Shown: positions 11,100-22,235, counted from the first letter of the stretch. The stretch: DNA of 64,000 nt from Saccharina japonica (GCA_008828725.1 MEHQ01001114.1:664748-728747); one strand, 5' to 3'. Program-made: numbers and translations. Notes: generated by a model from the sequence alone, not told the origin.

Positions 11100-11243
11100 T
11101 AATTAAAAAAAAAAGCTTGACTTATTGTTTTTCTGGATCACAACAGGTCCGGTTTCTTCCTCCAATATGTGTGTGGTGTCGATAACTCTTTTTTTTTGTG
11201 CGCCCTTGGGTACATATCATAATATGTACTAACTCCTGCTGAG
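11100..11243 (+). repeat. Dispersed repeat of about 140 bp
   Basis: It starts with an A-run and GCTTGACTTATTG, continues GGTCCGGTTTCTTCC and GTGTGTGGTGTCGATAACT, and ends CCCTTGGGTACATATCATAA. An almost identical copy lies at 12346-12485, inside the hAT-like element. Confidence 0.8.
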
Positions 11244-11246
11244 TAA

Positions 11247-11836
11247 GGGGCGTTTCTAACGACGCTTCTTTTTAGCAATAATTGCAAAAATTTCCATATT
11301 ATGGAAATATTTACTTGCCAAAATAGCAAAAAACTTGCCAAGCTTTTTTGTTGGAGATTACACTTCTTGTTCGTGGCAAATTTATGAAAGATTAAATTTG
11401 CTATTTTTTTGCCATTTTTTCATTTGAGCCCAATAACGCCTACGCAAGGTTCTACAAACCAGACCACCCAGACCTCGCCCACGCTATTACTCGCTCTAAC
11501 TTGTGTACTAGAGGGAGGTATCGAGGATACTTGGTGGCATTGACAGCAGGGATGATAGGGATGACGGCACGCGCGCGGAGCGCCGTGTGGGTGCGCTATG
11601 GGTGCCGTTTTTGAGCTGGTCCTGGCTGATGCTCGTACCTGCTGCTGCTGCTGCAAGGGGTTTGAATAAAATCTGAGGGCGTTACGATGCGAAATTTGGC
11701 CAAATACAGCCAAATATGTCAAATATGTAGTGTTTGTCGTTAGAAGGGTTTGGCAAGTCTTTGGCAAGTTTTGGAAATTTGGACTTGCCAAAATAGCAAG
11801 TTTTTTGCTATTTCGAGCGGTCGTTAAAAACGACCC
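11247..11836 (-). mobile_element. PIF/Harbinger-like non-autonomous element (590 bp)
   Basis: The ends GGGGCGTTTCTAACGACG and CGGTCGTTAAAAACGACCC are flanked by TAA on both sides (11244-11246 and 11837-11839), the duplication expected of this superfamily. Subterminal blocks CTTGCCAAAATAGCAA match the elements at 2640 and 47486. The interior ACGCCTACGCAAGGTTCTAC corresponds to their reverse complement, so this is a diverged relative in the opposite orientation. Confidence 0.8.
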
Positions 11837-12073
11837 TAAGACAAAATATCGTGTACGAGGTAAGGATCAGTAAATACTAGAGCTGGACACTGGCTGACTC
11901 AGTCAGTAGTCAGTGGCGATGTATACTGCACTGTCGTCAAAATGAATCTGTATACTGGATTGCAGCAGTATCTTGTCTCTCCTTTCTCCTCTCTCCTTCC
12001 GAAGAACATTTATTGGGTGGGTTTCCGTGCTATCATATATATGGCGTGTTTGATGGACGTAAACGAGGAAAAA

Positions 12074-12079
12074 CTACTT

Positions 12080-12128
<49 letters not shown>

Positions 12129-12185
12129 CACTACTACCACTACTACTACTACCACTACTACTACTACTACTACTACTGCTGCTGG

Positions 12186-12222
<37 letters not shown>

Positions 12223-12253
12223 GCTATTCCTACTACTACTACTACTACTACTA
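12074..12253. repeat. (CTA)n trinucleotide tract
   Basis: About 180 bp of CTA/TAC units with a few CCA, CTG and ATT interruptions. It runs directly into the left end of the hAT-like element. Confidence 0.95.
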
Positions 12254-13376
12254 CAGTGGGGGGCCGGTGTTAAGAAACGTCAGTTTTGCTTCCAAGCTCA
12301 AAGTCTTACTTCGTGTGCCCACACCAGCAACATTGACGGCATTTCTAAATTTAAAAAAAAGCTTGACTTATTGTTTTCTGGGATCACAACGGTCCGGTTT
12401 CTTCCCTCCAATATGTGTGTGGTGTCGATAACTTTTTTTTTTGTGCGCCCTTGGGTACATATCATAATATGTACTACTCCTGCTGGTGTTTCTTATTTCC
12501 TATTCATATATGCCGCGAGAACCACGTATCATGTTGACATTGCACAAGTCAGCCGCAACTGACGAGTGCAGTACTACCACACTATAATACCTTGGATATG
12601 AGGGTACTCTCTCGATCTCCCCAGTCAACAAACCTGGCCCTCAATGAAGCCTGTCATACACTCTACATATACCAAGTATATACTGACACTAGGCGGATCA
12701 GCTCGCCCACACCTAAGCTGCAAGCTCCGCGTTGCGGACATTCGGAGTCAGCGCCCGCCCCGACCTCCTCACCCCCTCCTGTTGCCCTACCTCCACCCAC
12801 GCCCCAACAGCGGAGCCCTCATCCGTGCTGTACGACTCCAACGGAAACTTGAAATTGTTCGTGCTTCCATCAGCATGGAGCATGACGCGGTAGTCATACC
12901 CACACCCAGACCCCTGGTGTGCTTGACCTGGTACGTGTTATCAACCCTCCGAACCAACCCAGTCCCAATCTCACAAGCACCACGAGCGACTGATCTAGGG
13001 CTCTTTTTTGTGTTTCCACCCAGGGGACATTTCATTTGTGACGTGTGATGAAACTGTCAAACAAAAAACTGTTGGGGGAAAAAAAACAATGAAGAAAAAA
13101 AAGAATGTCGGCTTTGAGATGAGACTTTATTACATGGTACACTCGTAGCACGGCTGGAAGGTTTTAACGTTTAGCGTTTCTTATTCCGTACCACGCTCCG
13201 GAGCGACCTCGTTTCTTAAATTAGATGGAAAGATAATCACTGCTGTTTCTTATGTAGCATTTTCTTATTTCGTTGCCCGGCTTGAGCTGTCTTTCTTACA
13301 GGCAATTTCTTATTTTTTCTCACAATCCCAGCCTCCGTTTCTTAACACAATATTTCTTAAATCCGGGCCCCCACTG
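12254..13376. mobile_element. hAT-like non-autonomous element (1.12 kb)
   Basis: The left end CAGTGGGGGGCCGGTGTTAA and the right end TTAAATCCGGGCCCCCACTG are inverted repeats. The CAGTGG start is common in hAT elements. Flanking 8-mers TACTACTA and TACTCGTA agree at six of eight positions, but the left one lies in a CTA tract, so this support is weak. The right 350 bp carries at least seven copies of TTTCTTA and the left end has TTAAGAAACG, which look like clustered subterminal transposase-binding motifs. No transposase is present. The 12346-12485 dispersed repeat lies inside. Confidence 0.65.
12346..12485 (+). repeat. Dispersed repeat of about 140 bp inside the hAT-like element
   Basis: It is nearly identical to 11100-11243, including the initial A-run and the CATAATATGTACTA end. 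Confidence 0.8.
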
Positions 13377-13689
13377 TACTCGTACTACTGGCGAATATAC
13401 TGGCCGAGTTAATCAGTAGATTACTACTGGCAGCATATTACTAGTATATTACTACTGCCAGTACATACTGTGCCAGTGCCCAGCCCTAGTAAATACCGCA
13501 AGGAGTAGTAGTAATAGTTGCTATTGTTGTACATGCATAATACTATTAATACTATACTCGTTGTATCCACTTTTTTTATAGGTGGTTCGTAGGCTATTGT
13601 AATGGGACAACGAACACACGAAGAGAGGGGCCTAAAGAGCGAAGATAGGCAGTCTGGGGTTTACCGGAAGGTACTACGACAGTATTTGT

Positions 13690-14021
13690 TTTTCATTTTT
13701 TTTTGTTGTCCATCCCATTTATTATCTTCGCGCTTCCGTCTTTCTCCCTCCCTAGTCGTAACTCAGATCCGGGGTCACAAAGTATAGTCTCCTCTCCCTC
13801 CTCCCCCACTACGGTTCTTGCTTTGCATTTTTATCGCGAAAATAATTCAGCACTTTCTTCCCTCGTCGACTCTCTCTCGTCGAATTTTGCTCACCCACGC
13901 TATAATATGCGCTCTCGACAGTCGGTGTCATTTGAGAATAAAAACCTCCATGGGGAGAATCGAACCCTCGACATCCGGCCCAAAAGGCTTCGTGGCTACC
14001 AGTTAGACCACCGGGGCGACC
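13690..14021 (-). mobile_element. tRNA-derived SINE, full-length copy (head type A)
   Basis: On the minus strand it starts GGTCGCCCCGGTGGTCTAAC (A-box region) and has GAGGGTTCGATTCTCCCCAT (B box inside a T-arm-like stem). The shared body and the tail ATGGGATGGACAAC plus an A-rich end follow. It is nearly identical to 24504-24822, which points to recent activity. The open frames over it are shadows. Confidence 0.85.
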
Positions 14022-14529
14022 GTATATAACAAAACAATGTGGGAGCCGTGGGCCGTGGTATGATATACGTACCATAACGTTATTATTAGGTGCAGTTATT
14101 ATTATTATTAATTCGCGATATATCTGACATTTCAAATAAGATGAAGTGCAAGAAATAAGATGAATTAAGTGGTTGGGGAGGAGGGCATTGGGATCCTCGC
14201 CGCTGGAGCAGGGCGGGGTAGGGAGGGTGGAGAGTGGAGAGAGGAAGAACTAAAAAATGTGCGTGACACGACTAGTTTTCGTACGTCGAGTTTTCGAACG
14301 TTGGTCGTTGGAAACATCGTTGTTCCACACTTTGTTGGTCAAACTATATCATCTTTCTTGTATCGTGGTATCATCGTGGTCTGGATTTCATGTGATTTCA
14401 TCACGGGTGGTTCTGGTTGTTGATTGCTGACACTTGACACTTGACACTGCTGCGTTCAGCGTTACACACGTATGTGTGTATATATGTACACATTGTCGAA
14501 TGGCAGATTAAAAAATATTGAATGCCAAA
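14022..14529. other. Intergenic DNA without recognised gene
   Basis: It contains a short ATT run near 14097 and a purine-rich GGGAGG stretch near 14170-14245. I see nothing else in it. Confidence 0.4.
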
Positions 14530-14622
14530 ACTTTTAGAACTGCAGTCAAGTTTTGGGGACAAACCTCTCTAATTCTAAGTAATTTGTCCCCAAAACGGGA
14601 CTCCAGTCCTATAAGGGTTAAA
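14530..14622. repeat. Mini-hairpin element, about 90 bp (copy 1)
   Basis: The arms are CTTTTAGAACTGCAGTC..TTTTGGGGACAAA and TTTGTCCCCAAAACGGGACT..AGTCCTATAAGGG. The same symmetric design recurs at 46712-46804, 40984-41142 and 23045-23117. Confidence 0.75.
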
Positions 14623-14689
14623 TCGGCACGCTGTGGTAAGAACTGAATCCGTATAAGTCAGAAATAGACTTCACATCGAATTTCAGATT

Positions 14690-14870
14690 TATTTGTACTC
14701 AGTCGGGTATATATTGTGGATGGGGTAGATAATTAATTAATTTACTACCTGAGCCAGTGGGGATTAATTAATTTAGCGACGAGGAGGGAGAAGAATATAC
14801 CGACTGGGTATATATATTGTTATAATAGTAGCCTCTTTTGCCTTGCCTATCAATACATTTAGCACACACT
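14690..14870 (+). repeat. TATA-rich repeat with TTAATTAATTTAGCGA motif
   Basis: GGGTATATAT..GATTAATTAATTTAGCGA..GAGGGAGAAGAATAT recurs in diverged form at about 19130-19260 and 19548-19640. It is a low-grade dispersed repeat of unknown type. Confidence 0.45.
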
Positions 14871-14922
14871 ACCCGAAGAATATACCCCCGGAGGTCCCCT
14901 TGATGCATATACTCTGTTGTAT

Positions 14923-17211
14923 ACCCGGTATATATCACACCCTGGACAATTCCTATTTCAATAGTCTATGGTGTCTATCATTATTTTTGGGTGTAGTCTA
15001 TTAATTGGAATTGTCCAACCAAATGATTTTGATTGAAGTATATTCATTTGAATTGTCCGGGTAATTAGTTTTGAATGCTGCCTACCAATTGGAATTGTCC
15101 AGACAATTGATTTTAGGTGCTGTCAATTAATTGGAATTGCCTGCACAATTGTTTGGACCTTTCCTATTACAATAGTCTATTGTGGCTACAACTGATTTCG
15201 GATGCTGTCTATTAATTGAATTTGCCCAACCAAATGATTTCGATTGAAGGATACTAATTGCAATTGTCCGGGCAACTGATTTCGGGTGCTGCCTACTAAT
15301 TGGAATTGTGCCTACAATTTATTTCGGGTGCTGGCTATTAATTGGAATTACTGAGACACTTGATTTCAAATGCTATCTATTGAAAGCAATTGTCCAACTA
15401 AATGATTTCGAGTGATTTCTATTAATTGGAATTGCCCAGTCAAATTATTTCGAGTGAGATCTATCAGTCGGAGTTGTATAGCCATTTTTTTCGAGTGTTA
15501 TCTACCAATTGAAACTGTCCAACCCAATGATTTCAAGTACGGTCTATTAATTGGAATTGTCGAGGTCAGAAAAAAAATCAACAATTTAATTTGGAAAGTC
15601 AGCACAGAAACCTATTGACCAAACCACTCCTATTGATAGGCAAGACCTGAAACTAATTGTTGAAACAATTTCAATTGGAAGGTCAGGGCAGAAGCCTATT
15701 GATCCGACCATTCCTATTAATAGAAAGAAACAGAACGAAATTATTGAAACGATTCCAATTGGAAGGTGAGAGCAGAAACGGTTTGATTGAACCATTCCAA
15801 TTGTGAGACAAGACCAGAACATAATTGCTGGAACAATATCTATTGGAAGGCCAGGACACAAATCTATTGGCCCATCCATTCCTATTAATAGATGAACCAC
15901 GAAAGCAGTATCTCGACCAATTCCATTTAAATGAACTTTCGGAAGATCTATTGTAAAAGCAATAGTCCATTGTGGGTAGGTCCCATATCCTATTAAAGAA
16001 GTAATAGAGTGTTGGAGCCTGCGGAGCGAAAAAATTGCAGGAGACAATTCCAGTTAATTAACAGAGCTCTAAAGCAATTGCCTAAGCAATTCCAATTAGT
16101 AGGTGGACTACTATATGTTGTTGTCTTTGCAATTCCAATTGCGGCAATATGGTAACAATCAATTGCCCGCCTAATTCCATTTAATAGAATTTTCGGTGGG
16201 TCTATTGTAGGCGTAATAGTCTATTGCGATGCCTATTGTCCAAGGCTTAAGCAGAAAGGGAATGAAAAAAAAAATCCTAGTGACTAATCGGCCGCCAAAC
16301 ATTTTGTCCGATATACTTAATCTAATGGGCATCCTCCGAACTATGTTGTCTGGTCGATTCCAATTAATAGACTGCTTCATGAATCAATCGCTCCGGCAAT
16401 TCCAACCGCTAGACAGCCTCACGAATCGTTTGCCTTTGCAACTTCAAGAAATAGCTTCCTCATGCATACATATCATACATTGTTGTGTCATATTCCGATT
16501 GCAGCGTCCGGAATCAATTGACCGGTAACATAATATTGTCTATTATATGGAAATGCCTGATTGTCTGGACAATTTATTTCGAAGCCTGCCAAATAAATAA
16601 TACATGAAATTGCAAGGACAATTATTTAGAAAGATGCCTACGTATTAAATGGAATTGCCCCTCAATTAATTTAGGAGGATGTCAATTAAATGGAATTGCC
16701 AGCACAATTGCAATTCCATTTACGCCAATTAAATGGAATTGCCAGCACAATTTATTTGGGAGGATGCCAATTAAATGGAATTGCCAGCACAATTTAATTG
16801 GGAGAATGTCAATTAAATAGAATTGTCAGCACAATTTATTTAGGAGAATATCAATTAAATGGAATTGCCAGCACCATTGGCACCGAAAAAAATCTGCAAT
16901 TGTCCATTAGCGTTACAATAGAATGGGATATTATATTTCAATAGACTATGGGTTCAGCAATGGGATTTTGTTGGTTACTGTTAATAGCAATTACTTCAAC
17001 CAATAATGTAGATGGGTGTATATTAGCATAAATTGGGTGGACGATAGGGCCTAGTGGGTGTCTGTTAATAGGAATTGTCTGTACGATAGAGCTCGATGCG
17101 TTCCAATTAATTGGAATTGGCGGCCACAATTGCCAGTCAATTGTAATATGAAACTATTAATAGACAATTAGGCAATTGATAATTGTCCAGGGTGTGGTAT
17201 ATATACCTGGT
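14923..17211. repeat. 2.3-kb minisatellite bounded by inverted repeats
   Basis: The left boundary ACCCGGTATATATCACACCC + TGGACAATT and the right boundary AATTGTCCA + GGGTGTGGTATATATACC are inverted repeats of about 29 bp. The interior is almost wholly a degenerate array around AATTGGAATTGTCC with spacers such as AAATGATTTCGAGTG. Units run forward at 14943-15580, in the opposite sense at about 15590-16150 (period near 42 bp), and again as TTAAATGGAATTGCCAGCAC at about 16560-16880. A 153-codon open frame on the minus strand is only the repeat read through, with an IG(M/I)V step every 14 residues. Confidence 0.75.
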
Positions 17212-17212
17212 A

Positions 17213-19285
17213 AATAATACAAACAAGGTTCCCCTTCGGGACGTGGTGGACTTGATATCCCGGGGGTGTCGCATGTTGGGTGGCATACATACATACGGAT
17301 GCGGGACCCGTAAATAAGTGCATTGTTGAGGCATTAGTCCGTTAGACTACTGGTGACAGGTTCACTAAATACCAGCAACCCAACCTAAGCCAAAAAGCAC
17401 TCTCCTCTCTTTTCGGACTGCGGGGTCTTTCGTCTTCGTGTGGGGCCGTACGTGCCCACTCCGAAGTTCTCAACAATCCATGGGAACCAAAGGAAAAGAG
17501 TGTGTATCAGGTTCTGACACGAGGAAATCCACTTACTTTTTTCTTTTAAAAGCGTGTTCGTTCATGGCGGTCGTGAGATTCGAACCCACACGACCACTAC
17601 AATCCATGTCCTGCCGTGGTTGCACGTTTGCTTCGAAACCCGGGGTAACTAACTGCTGTGTGTGGGTGTGTGTCGTCGTCCTGCCCCGTTCGCAGCATGC
17701 AGCATGCAGTTAACTGAACGTTACTTGGTTTACGTACGTACGCCTACTACTAATAGTAGTACATAAATAGTGTACGTTTCTACTTCCTAGGTCGACAGGA
17801 AACATTGTACGCGCACGCACACACCACACACGAAACCATTATTCGTGGGCTTCATCAAATAAAGAGAGCAAGGACAACAAATACATGGAGGATACTACGA
17901 ATGACATATAAAACAAACATTCCAATCAATCGAACTCACAGACAGCTATCCAATCAGTCGAACTCACAGCTGTGAAGTATTTACAATAATTGAATTTAAT
18001 ACTTCGAGTACTAAAGAGCGTGCGAGCGTATTTCCTGACGTGTCAAAGAACCAGTAGTACTCTGGACGAAGCATGAACCAGTGAGTCAGTGAGGGGTGAA
18101 CATTTGTGCTGGAAATGTGGGGTTTGCATCGTCCTGGCAGACGTTTGCTCAGCGGGGGCATATAGATCTTGCAGTTAGTTTCTTGCTATTATTAGTGTTT
18201 TGCGCCTTTGAACGCCCAGAGCACGCGCCACGGACCTCGGCCGGGGTCCAAACTTGAGGCTCCTGTACACGCGGGGCTCCTGCGTGCCCCGTGGCCGAGA
18301 GCACGAGAAAAGCCCGCCAGGCCGGAAGAGAAACAAATAAATAAATGTTGATGTCTACAAAAACGAAAAGAAAGTCGATTTATTGAATACCAGTACATAC
18401 GTACATACATACATGTTATACACAGATAACATGCAAGGGTTGGGTGGGGTGTTCTCTTGGTTCTCTTGGGGTGCTGTTTGTTGTACATATATATATATGT
18501 GAGGGGTGGACAAAGGGTGATGGTGGATCTTTAAAATGGGGGTTTTGTCTTGGTAGTCATATGTTGACCCTCAGATCGAACCCTAACCCTAACCCTATAA
18601 CCCTAACCCTATGCCAGTGGTCAGTGCTTGCTTGGCCAATCAGAGTGCCTAATTAGCTACCTTAGGAAGATCCACTAACAGTGTTTGTCCACTACTGATA
18701 TATGTACATAGAATACATAATGAAATGGGGTCGTAGGGGGTAGGGGTGAAATTAATTCACCAACCAATGCATTGATGATATGGGCTATTATTACAGTGTG
18801 TATTCATTAGTTTTGGCCAAAAAGAGGGACAATACGAAAGATAAAGCGCTACGCACTGCAGCTGGGTGTCTCATGCGTGAAAAACACCGGTGGTGGTGGT
18901 GTGCGGCTTGTGCCTTGTTCGTAGAGTGTTCAGTAGTCCCTCCAATGTACCCTTTTGTGCTTTCTGATTGTTTCATACCTGATACAATATACAAGCCGTC
19001 GGTGTTGATGTTGGCGGTGATTGGTTTTTGCGCGCTGAGCGATTTTACTTGCAAATAAAGGTCGGTTGTCGAGCAAGCAAGGATCTTGGATCACACACAG
19101 TGCAAGAATCGTGGGAAGACGCTCGCAGCAGTACTGGGTATACCAGGTATATATTTATAAGTGTGGACGGGAGTAGAGGACATTAATTAATGAACTACTT
19201 GAGCCACGTACGGGTGGGGGTTAATTACTTTATTTAGCGAAAGAGGGAGAATAATACAGGTATATAGAGAGATGATATATGTGTG
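17213..19285. other. Intergenic DNA without recognised gene
   Basis: No credible gene. On the minus strand near 17571-17605 there is a tRNA-like T arm (GTGGG TTCGAAT CTCAC) without a matching 5' half. A short interstitial telomere repeat is at 18579-18611, and one TACCAGGTA word is at 19141. Confidence 0.45.
18579..18611 (-). repeat. Interstitial telomere-like repeat (CCCTAA)
   Basis: Five CCCTAA-type units with one TATAA interruption. MITE-A termini were not found next to it. Confidence 0.8.
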
Positions 19286-19533
19286 GACGCATGCTACGAT
19301 AGAGGTGTGGACCATGTTTTTCTGAGCTCCTCACTGAGGGAGCGTCATACCTCACCGAAAAAATGATTTTGGAGGAAAATAAAAGGGCTGCCGGATACGA
19401 AAGCTAATGACCGAAGCATCCTCTGGAACAGTTTTCGTCACAAAATGTAAAGTCCGACGAATTTGGGTTAAGGAGCCCGATCGTTCAGAAAACGATTCGG
19501 CCAAAAAGTGCTACCTCTACCGTAGCACGCGTC
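19286..19533 (+). mobile_element. MITE-B copy (248 bp)
   Basis: The left end GACGCATGCTACGATAGAGG and the right end CCTCTACCGTAGCACGCGTC are inverted repeats of about 20 bp. Internal landmarks shared by the family are GAGCGTCATACCTCACCGAA, GATTTTGGAGGAAAATAAAA, GTCCGACGAATTTGGGTTAA and GGAGCCCGATCGTTCAGAAA. It has no coding capacity. The target duplication is unclear. Confidence 0.85.
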
Positions 19534-20652
19534 TGTCTGTGTGTGTAATAATAATTAGTTAATTTCACGAAAGAGGGAGAAGCATGATAGGGAGGTGTGT
19601 GTGTAGTCATTAATTAATTTCACGAAAGAAGGAGAATAATATGCGGCAAAAAATGTCAGGAGACAACACTACTAACTACTTTTTTTGCCCCGTGATAGAC
19701 AGCGACTTTTTTACCTTGACATGCGTACCTTGACTGGCGCGAAAACTACACGATTTTAGTGTGGAACACTACAACTGTTGGCCCTACGCCCTTGGCAGTG
19801 CGTACACGTTTTTGTTTGCTTTGCTTGACACGTCTCCTGGCATCGTGTATGTATGTATGTGCAGAGTGCTTATTGTGATCATACCATCCATATAATAACA
19901 TGACATATGTATGTACGTCTGTAAGCATAATATAAGTATATGTACTGAGTATAAACGAGTAACTACTCAATACAATCCAACGACACATGGAAGGTTCTAT
20001 CAATCATACGTCAATACTTGACACTGATACCGCTAGTTACGGATATAGTAATAATAACATAAGAACATAAGAACAGAATAACCTCGCCACCCTTAGGGGG
20101 GGGGTATTTTTCCACCTCGGGGTAGAGGGTGGCATACGTATAGAGTCATAGCGGGACGGGACGGGNCGGGACGGGACGGGGGGGGGGTGGTCGGTGGCGA
20201 GGAAGGGGGGTGGTGAAGGAGAGCGCCTGCTAAAACTCGTCATAATGGCGATAACACAGGCATTTCGACATTTCGACAGTTTGCGAAGGAGGGTGTCGCG
20301 ATGCAAGCTAACCCCACAGCTCAGGGATCTCCGGCAAGCGAGAAAGGGCCGGTTGGGGGGGGGGGGGGTGACAGATACATTGCAAGTCGATGGCGTGGGG
20401 ATGAAGGCCGGGCGCGACTTAGAGAATAGAGGAACATGCAACGAGAAGGAGAGAGCAGGGACAACAACCGATGAGACTTGAACTACAGCAGGTAGTATAT
20501 ACGTACTTATTCGGAATAATAGCGGTTACGCAGGAGTAGGTATAGAAGGGGTTTATCAATAGACTTATTTTGCATTGATTGGTTTCCTTTTTGTTGTTCG
20601 ATTTGGTTATTTCGGGGAATGTTCGTTTACCGTATAATAATGTCATGTATAT
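19534..20652. other. Intergenic DNA without recognised gene
   Basis: It contains two TTAATTAATTTCACGAAAGA repeats (about 19556 and 19610), a GGGAC microsatellite at 20151-20184 with one unresolved base (N at 20166), and a G-run near 20356. I found no gene. Confidence 0.5.
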
Positions 20653-21011
20653 GGTGGCCCCGGTAGACCATTAATAGTGGTCGGCTTCAAATGCTACTAG
20701 CATTATTGGTGCCCGAGTTCAAAGCCCAACGCCATGGTGCGACTTTTACTCTATTTGCAAAAATGAAAAAGAACCAAGGAATTGCTGAGGGCGCTTTCGT
20801 AGCGTGGGTAAGTAGGCAGAATTCAACGCGAGTCGACAAGGAAGGGAAGAAAGTAAGTGCTGAAACCTTCTCGCAATAAAAATGCAAGGCACGTACCGTA
20901 GCGCGGAGGGAGGAGAAAGGCCTACTTAGTGACTCGAGATCGGGGTTACAACTAAAGAGGGAGAAAGGAAAAAAGGGAGAAGATAATAACTGGGACGTAA
21001 AAAAAATAAAA
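20653..21011 (+). mobile_element. tRNA-derived SINE, full-length copy (head type C)
   Basis: The head GGTGGCCCCGGTAGACC..AGTGGTCGGCTTCAAA..GAGTTCAAAGCCC differs from head types A and B. The shared body follows from GCGTGGGTAAGTAGGCAGAA through GAGTCGACAAGG and GTGACTCGAGATCGG to an A-rich tail. The copy at 21427-21788 has the same head type. It lies head to tail against the next, inverted SINE, with only about 50 bp between them. Confidence 0.8.
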
Positions 21012-21059
21012 TGTACCAGTAGTTTTGGATCAAATTTGAAGCTCGTCATCACGCTGCGC

Positions 21060-21420
21060 ATTTTTCGTATTGTTTTTGTTCATCCCTCTTTTGTTACCTT
21101 CGTCCTTTTTTTCTCTCCTCGCTAGTCGTAACTCAAACCCGGGGTCACAACGTAGGACCCCTCTCTCTCCCCCCCCACTACGGTTCGTGCCTTGCACTTT
21201 TATGGCGAGAAGACTTCACCTCTTTCTTCCCTCGTCGACTCACATCGAATTGTGACTACCCACGCTACTACTATCAGTAGCCGCTCTCGGCAGTTGATTC
21301 CATTTTTTTTTTTTTTGGGGAAGTGAACTCCAAAGGCCGACCCGCGTGAGGTTCGAACCCCGTAAACCTACTCTTAGAAGCATTCGAGGGTACTGCCACT
21401 CATAGACCATCGGGCCGACC
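21060..21420 (-). mobile_element. tRNA-derived SINE, full-length copy (head type B)
   Basis: On the minus strand the head is GGTCGGCCCGATGGTCTATG..GGGTACCCTCGAATGCTTCT and the B box is GGGGTTCGAACCTCACG. The body and tail match the family. With 20653-21011 it forms an inverted SINE pair. Confidence 0.8.
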
Positions 21421-21426
21421 GACGCA

Positions 21427-21788
21427 TTGTGTGTGTGTGTGTGTGTTTTTTTTTTTGTCCATCCCATTTATTATCTCCGCCCTTCCTTTCTCTCTCCTTC
21501 GTAGTCGTAACTCAGATCCGGGGTCACAAAATAGGCTCTCCTCCCTCCTACCCCACTACGGTTCGTGCCTTGCATTTTTATCGCGAAAAAAAAACAGTAC
21601 GTTCTTCCCTTGTCGACTTGCGTCGGATTCCGCATACCCACGCCACGAAGGCGCTCTCAGCTCTCAGCAATTATTGGTTCCTTTATATTTTTTCAAATAG
21701 AGTCAAAATCTCTCACCACGGTGGGATTTGAACTCGGTTGCCAATGATAGTAGTCTTTGAAGCTGACCACTACTCTACCGGGGCGACC
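21427..21788 (-). mobile_element. tRNA-derived SINE, full-length copy (head type C)
   Basis: The minus-strand head is GGTCGCCCCGGTAGAGTAGT..GGTCAGCTTCAAAGACTACT, with the B box GAGTTCAAATCCCACC. The tail ends in an A-rich/(CA)n run. It is one of three SINEs packed into 1.1 kb. Confidence 0.8.
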
Positions 21789-21837
21789 GGTCTTGTCGGG
21801 TGACAAATGCAAGGAAAATAATACGGCAGCAGCGGTA

Positions 21838-22235
21838 GTAGTAGCCTGCCCGGCGGTGCTCGTGACCCACAAATCGTACCAGATAAAGTAACGAGTATAT
21901 TTCGGTTTTGGTGGTGGTCCGCATATTGTTTTCAGATTGTCCAAAACGCGTGGCGAAGCCACGCACGGGTCGAGCCTTAGCCTTAGCCTTAGCCTTAGCC
22001 TGGACTAGGCTTAGGGTTAGGGTTAGGGTTAGGGTTAGGGTTAGGGTTAGGGGTTAGGGGTTAGGGTTGGAGGTCAGAGGTTAGTGTGTTAGGGTCAGGG
22101 TTGGGTTGGGTCGACGGCTTCTCGTGATTTGAATTAAAAAAAACACTCAAAAACACGTAAAACCAGCAAGAAATCGTAATACATTTGGTACTTTAGCTGG
22201 TACGATTTGTGGGTTAAGATCGGTAAAGGCACGTC
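21838..22235 (+). mobile_element. MITE-A copy 2, longest telomere-like core
   Basis: The left end GTAGCCTGCCCGG..GCTCGTGA is followed by CCCACAAATCGTACCAGATA. The right end is GGTACTTTAGCTGGTACGAT + TTGTGGG. The centre holds four CCTTAG units and then about eight TTAGGG units with GGGG variants (21977-22110), followed by GTCGACGGCTTCTCGTGATT. Compared with copies 1 and 3 the core has expanded, which fits a microsatellite seeded by the element. Confidence 0.8.
21977..22110 (+). repeat. CCTTAG and TTAGGG array inside MITE-A copy 2
   Basis: Perfect CCTTAG units are followed by a pivot (GGACTAGGC) and perfect TTAGGG units that decay to the right (GTTAGGGG, GGTCAGAGG). Position and flanks are the same as in the other two MITE-A copies. 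Confidence 0.9.

Larger units (their letters stand above)
10021..11246. other. Intergenic DNA without recognised gene
   Basis: No credible gene. A CGTA run lies at about 10311-10328. Two copies of a dispersed repeat of about 140 bp are present (10370-10500, inverted, and 11100-11243). Confidence 0.45.

Noticed and set aside
15586-16047. 153-codon minus-strand frame with a regular IG(M/I)V motif
   Set aside because: The periodic motif is the approximately 42-bp minisatellite unit (14 codons) being translated, not a repeat protein.
17565-17660. Possible tRNA-Ser-like gene on the minus strand
   Set aside because: A good T arm (GTGGG TTCGAAT CTCAC) exists, but no matching acceptor 5' strand, D arm or anticodon arm is found upstream. 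At most a tRNA fragment.
18192-18330. GC-rich segment that resembles a structured RNA (CGGGGCTCCTGCGTGCCCCG)
   Set aside because: Only one short stem is evident. It matches no rRNA, snRNA or tRNA that I know.
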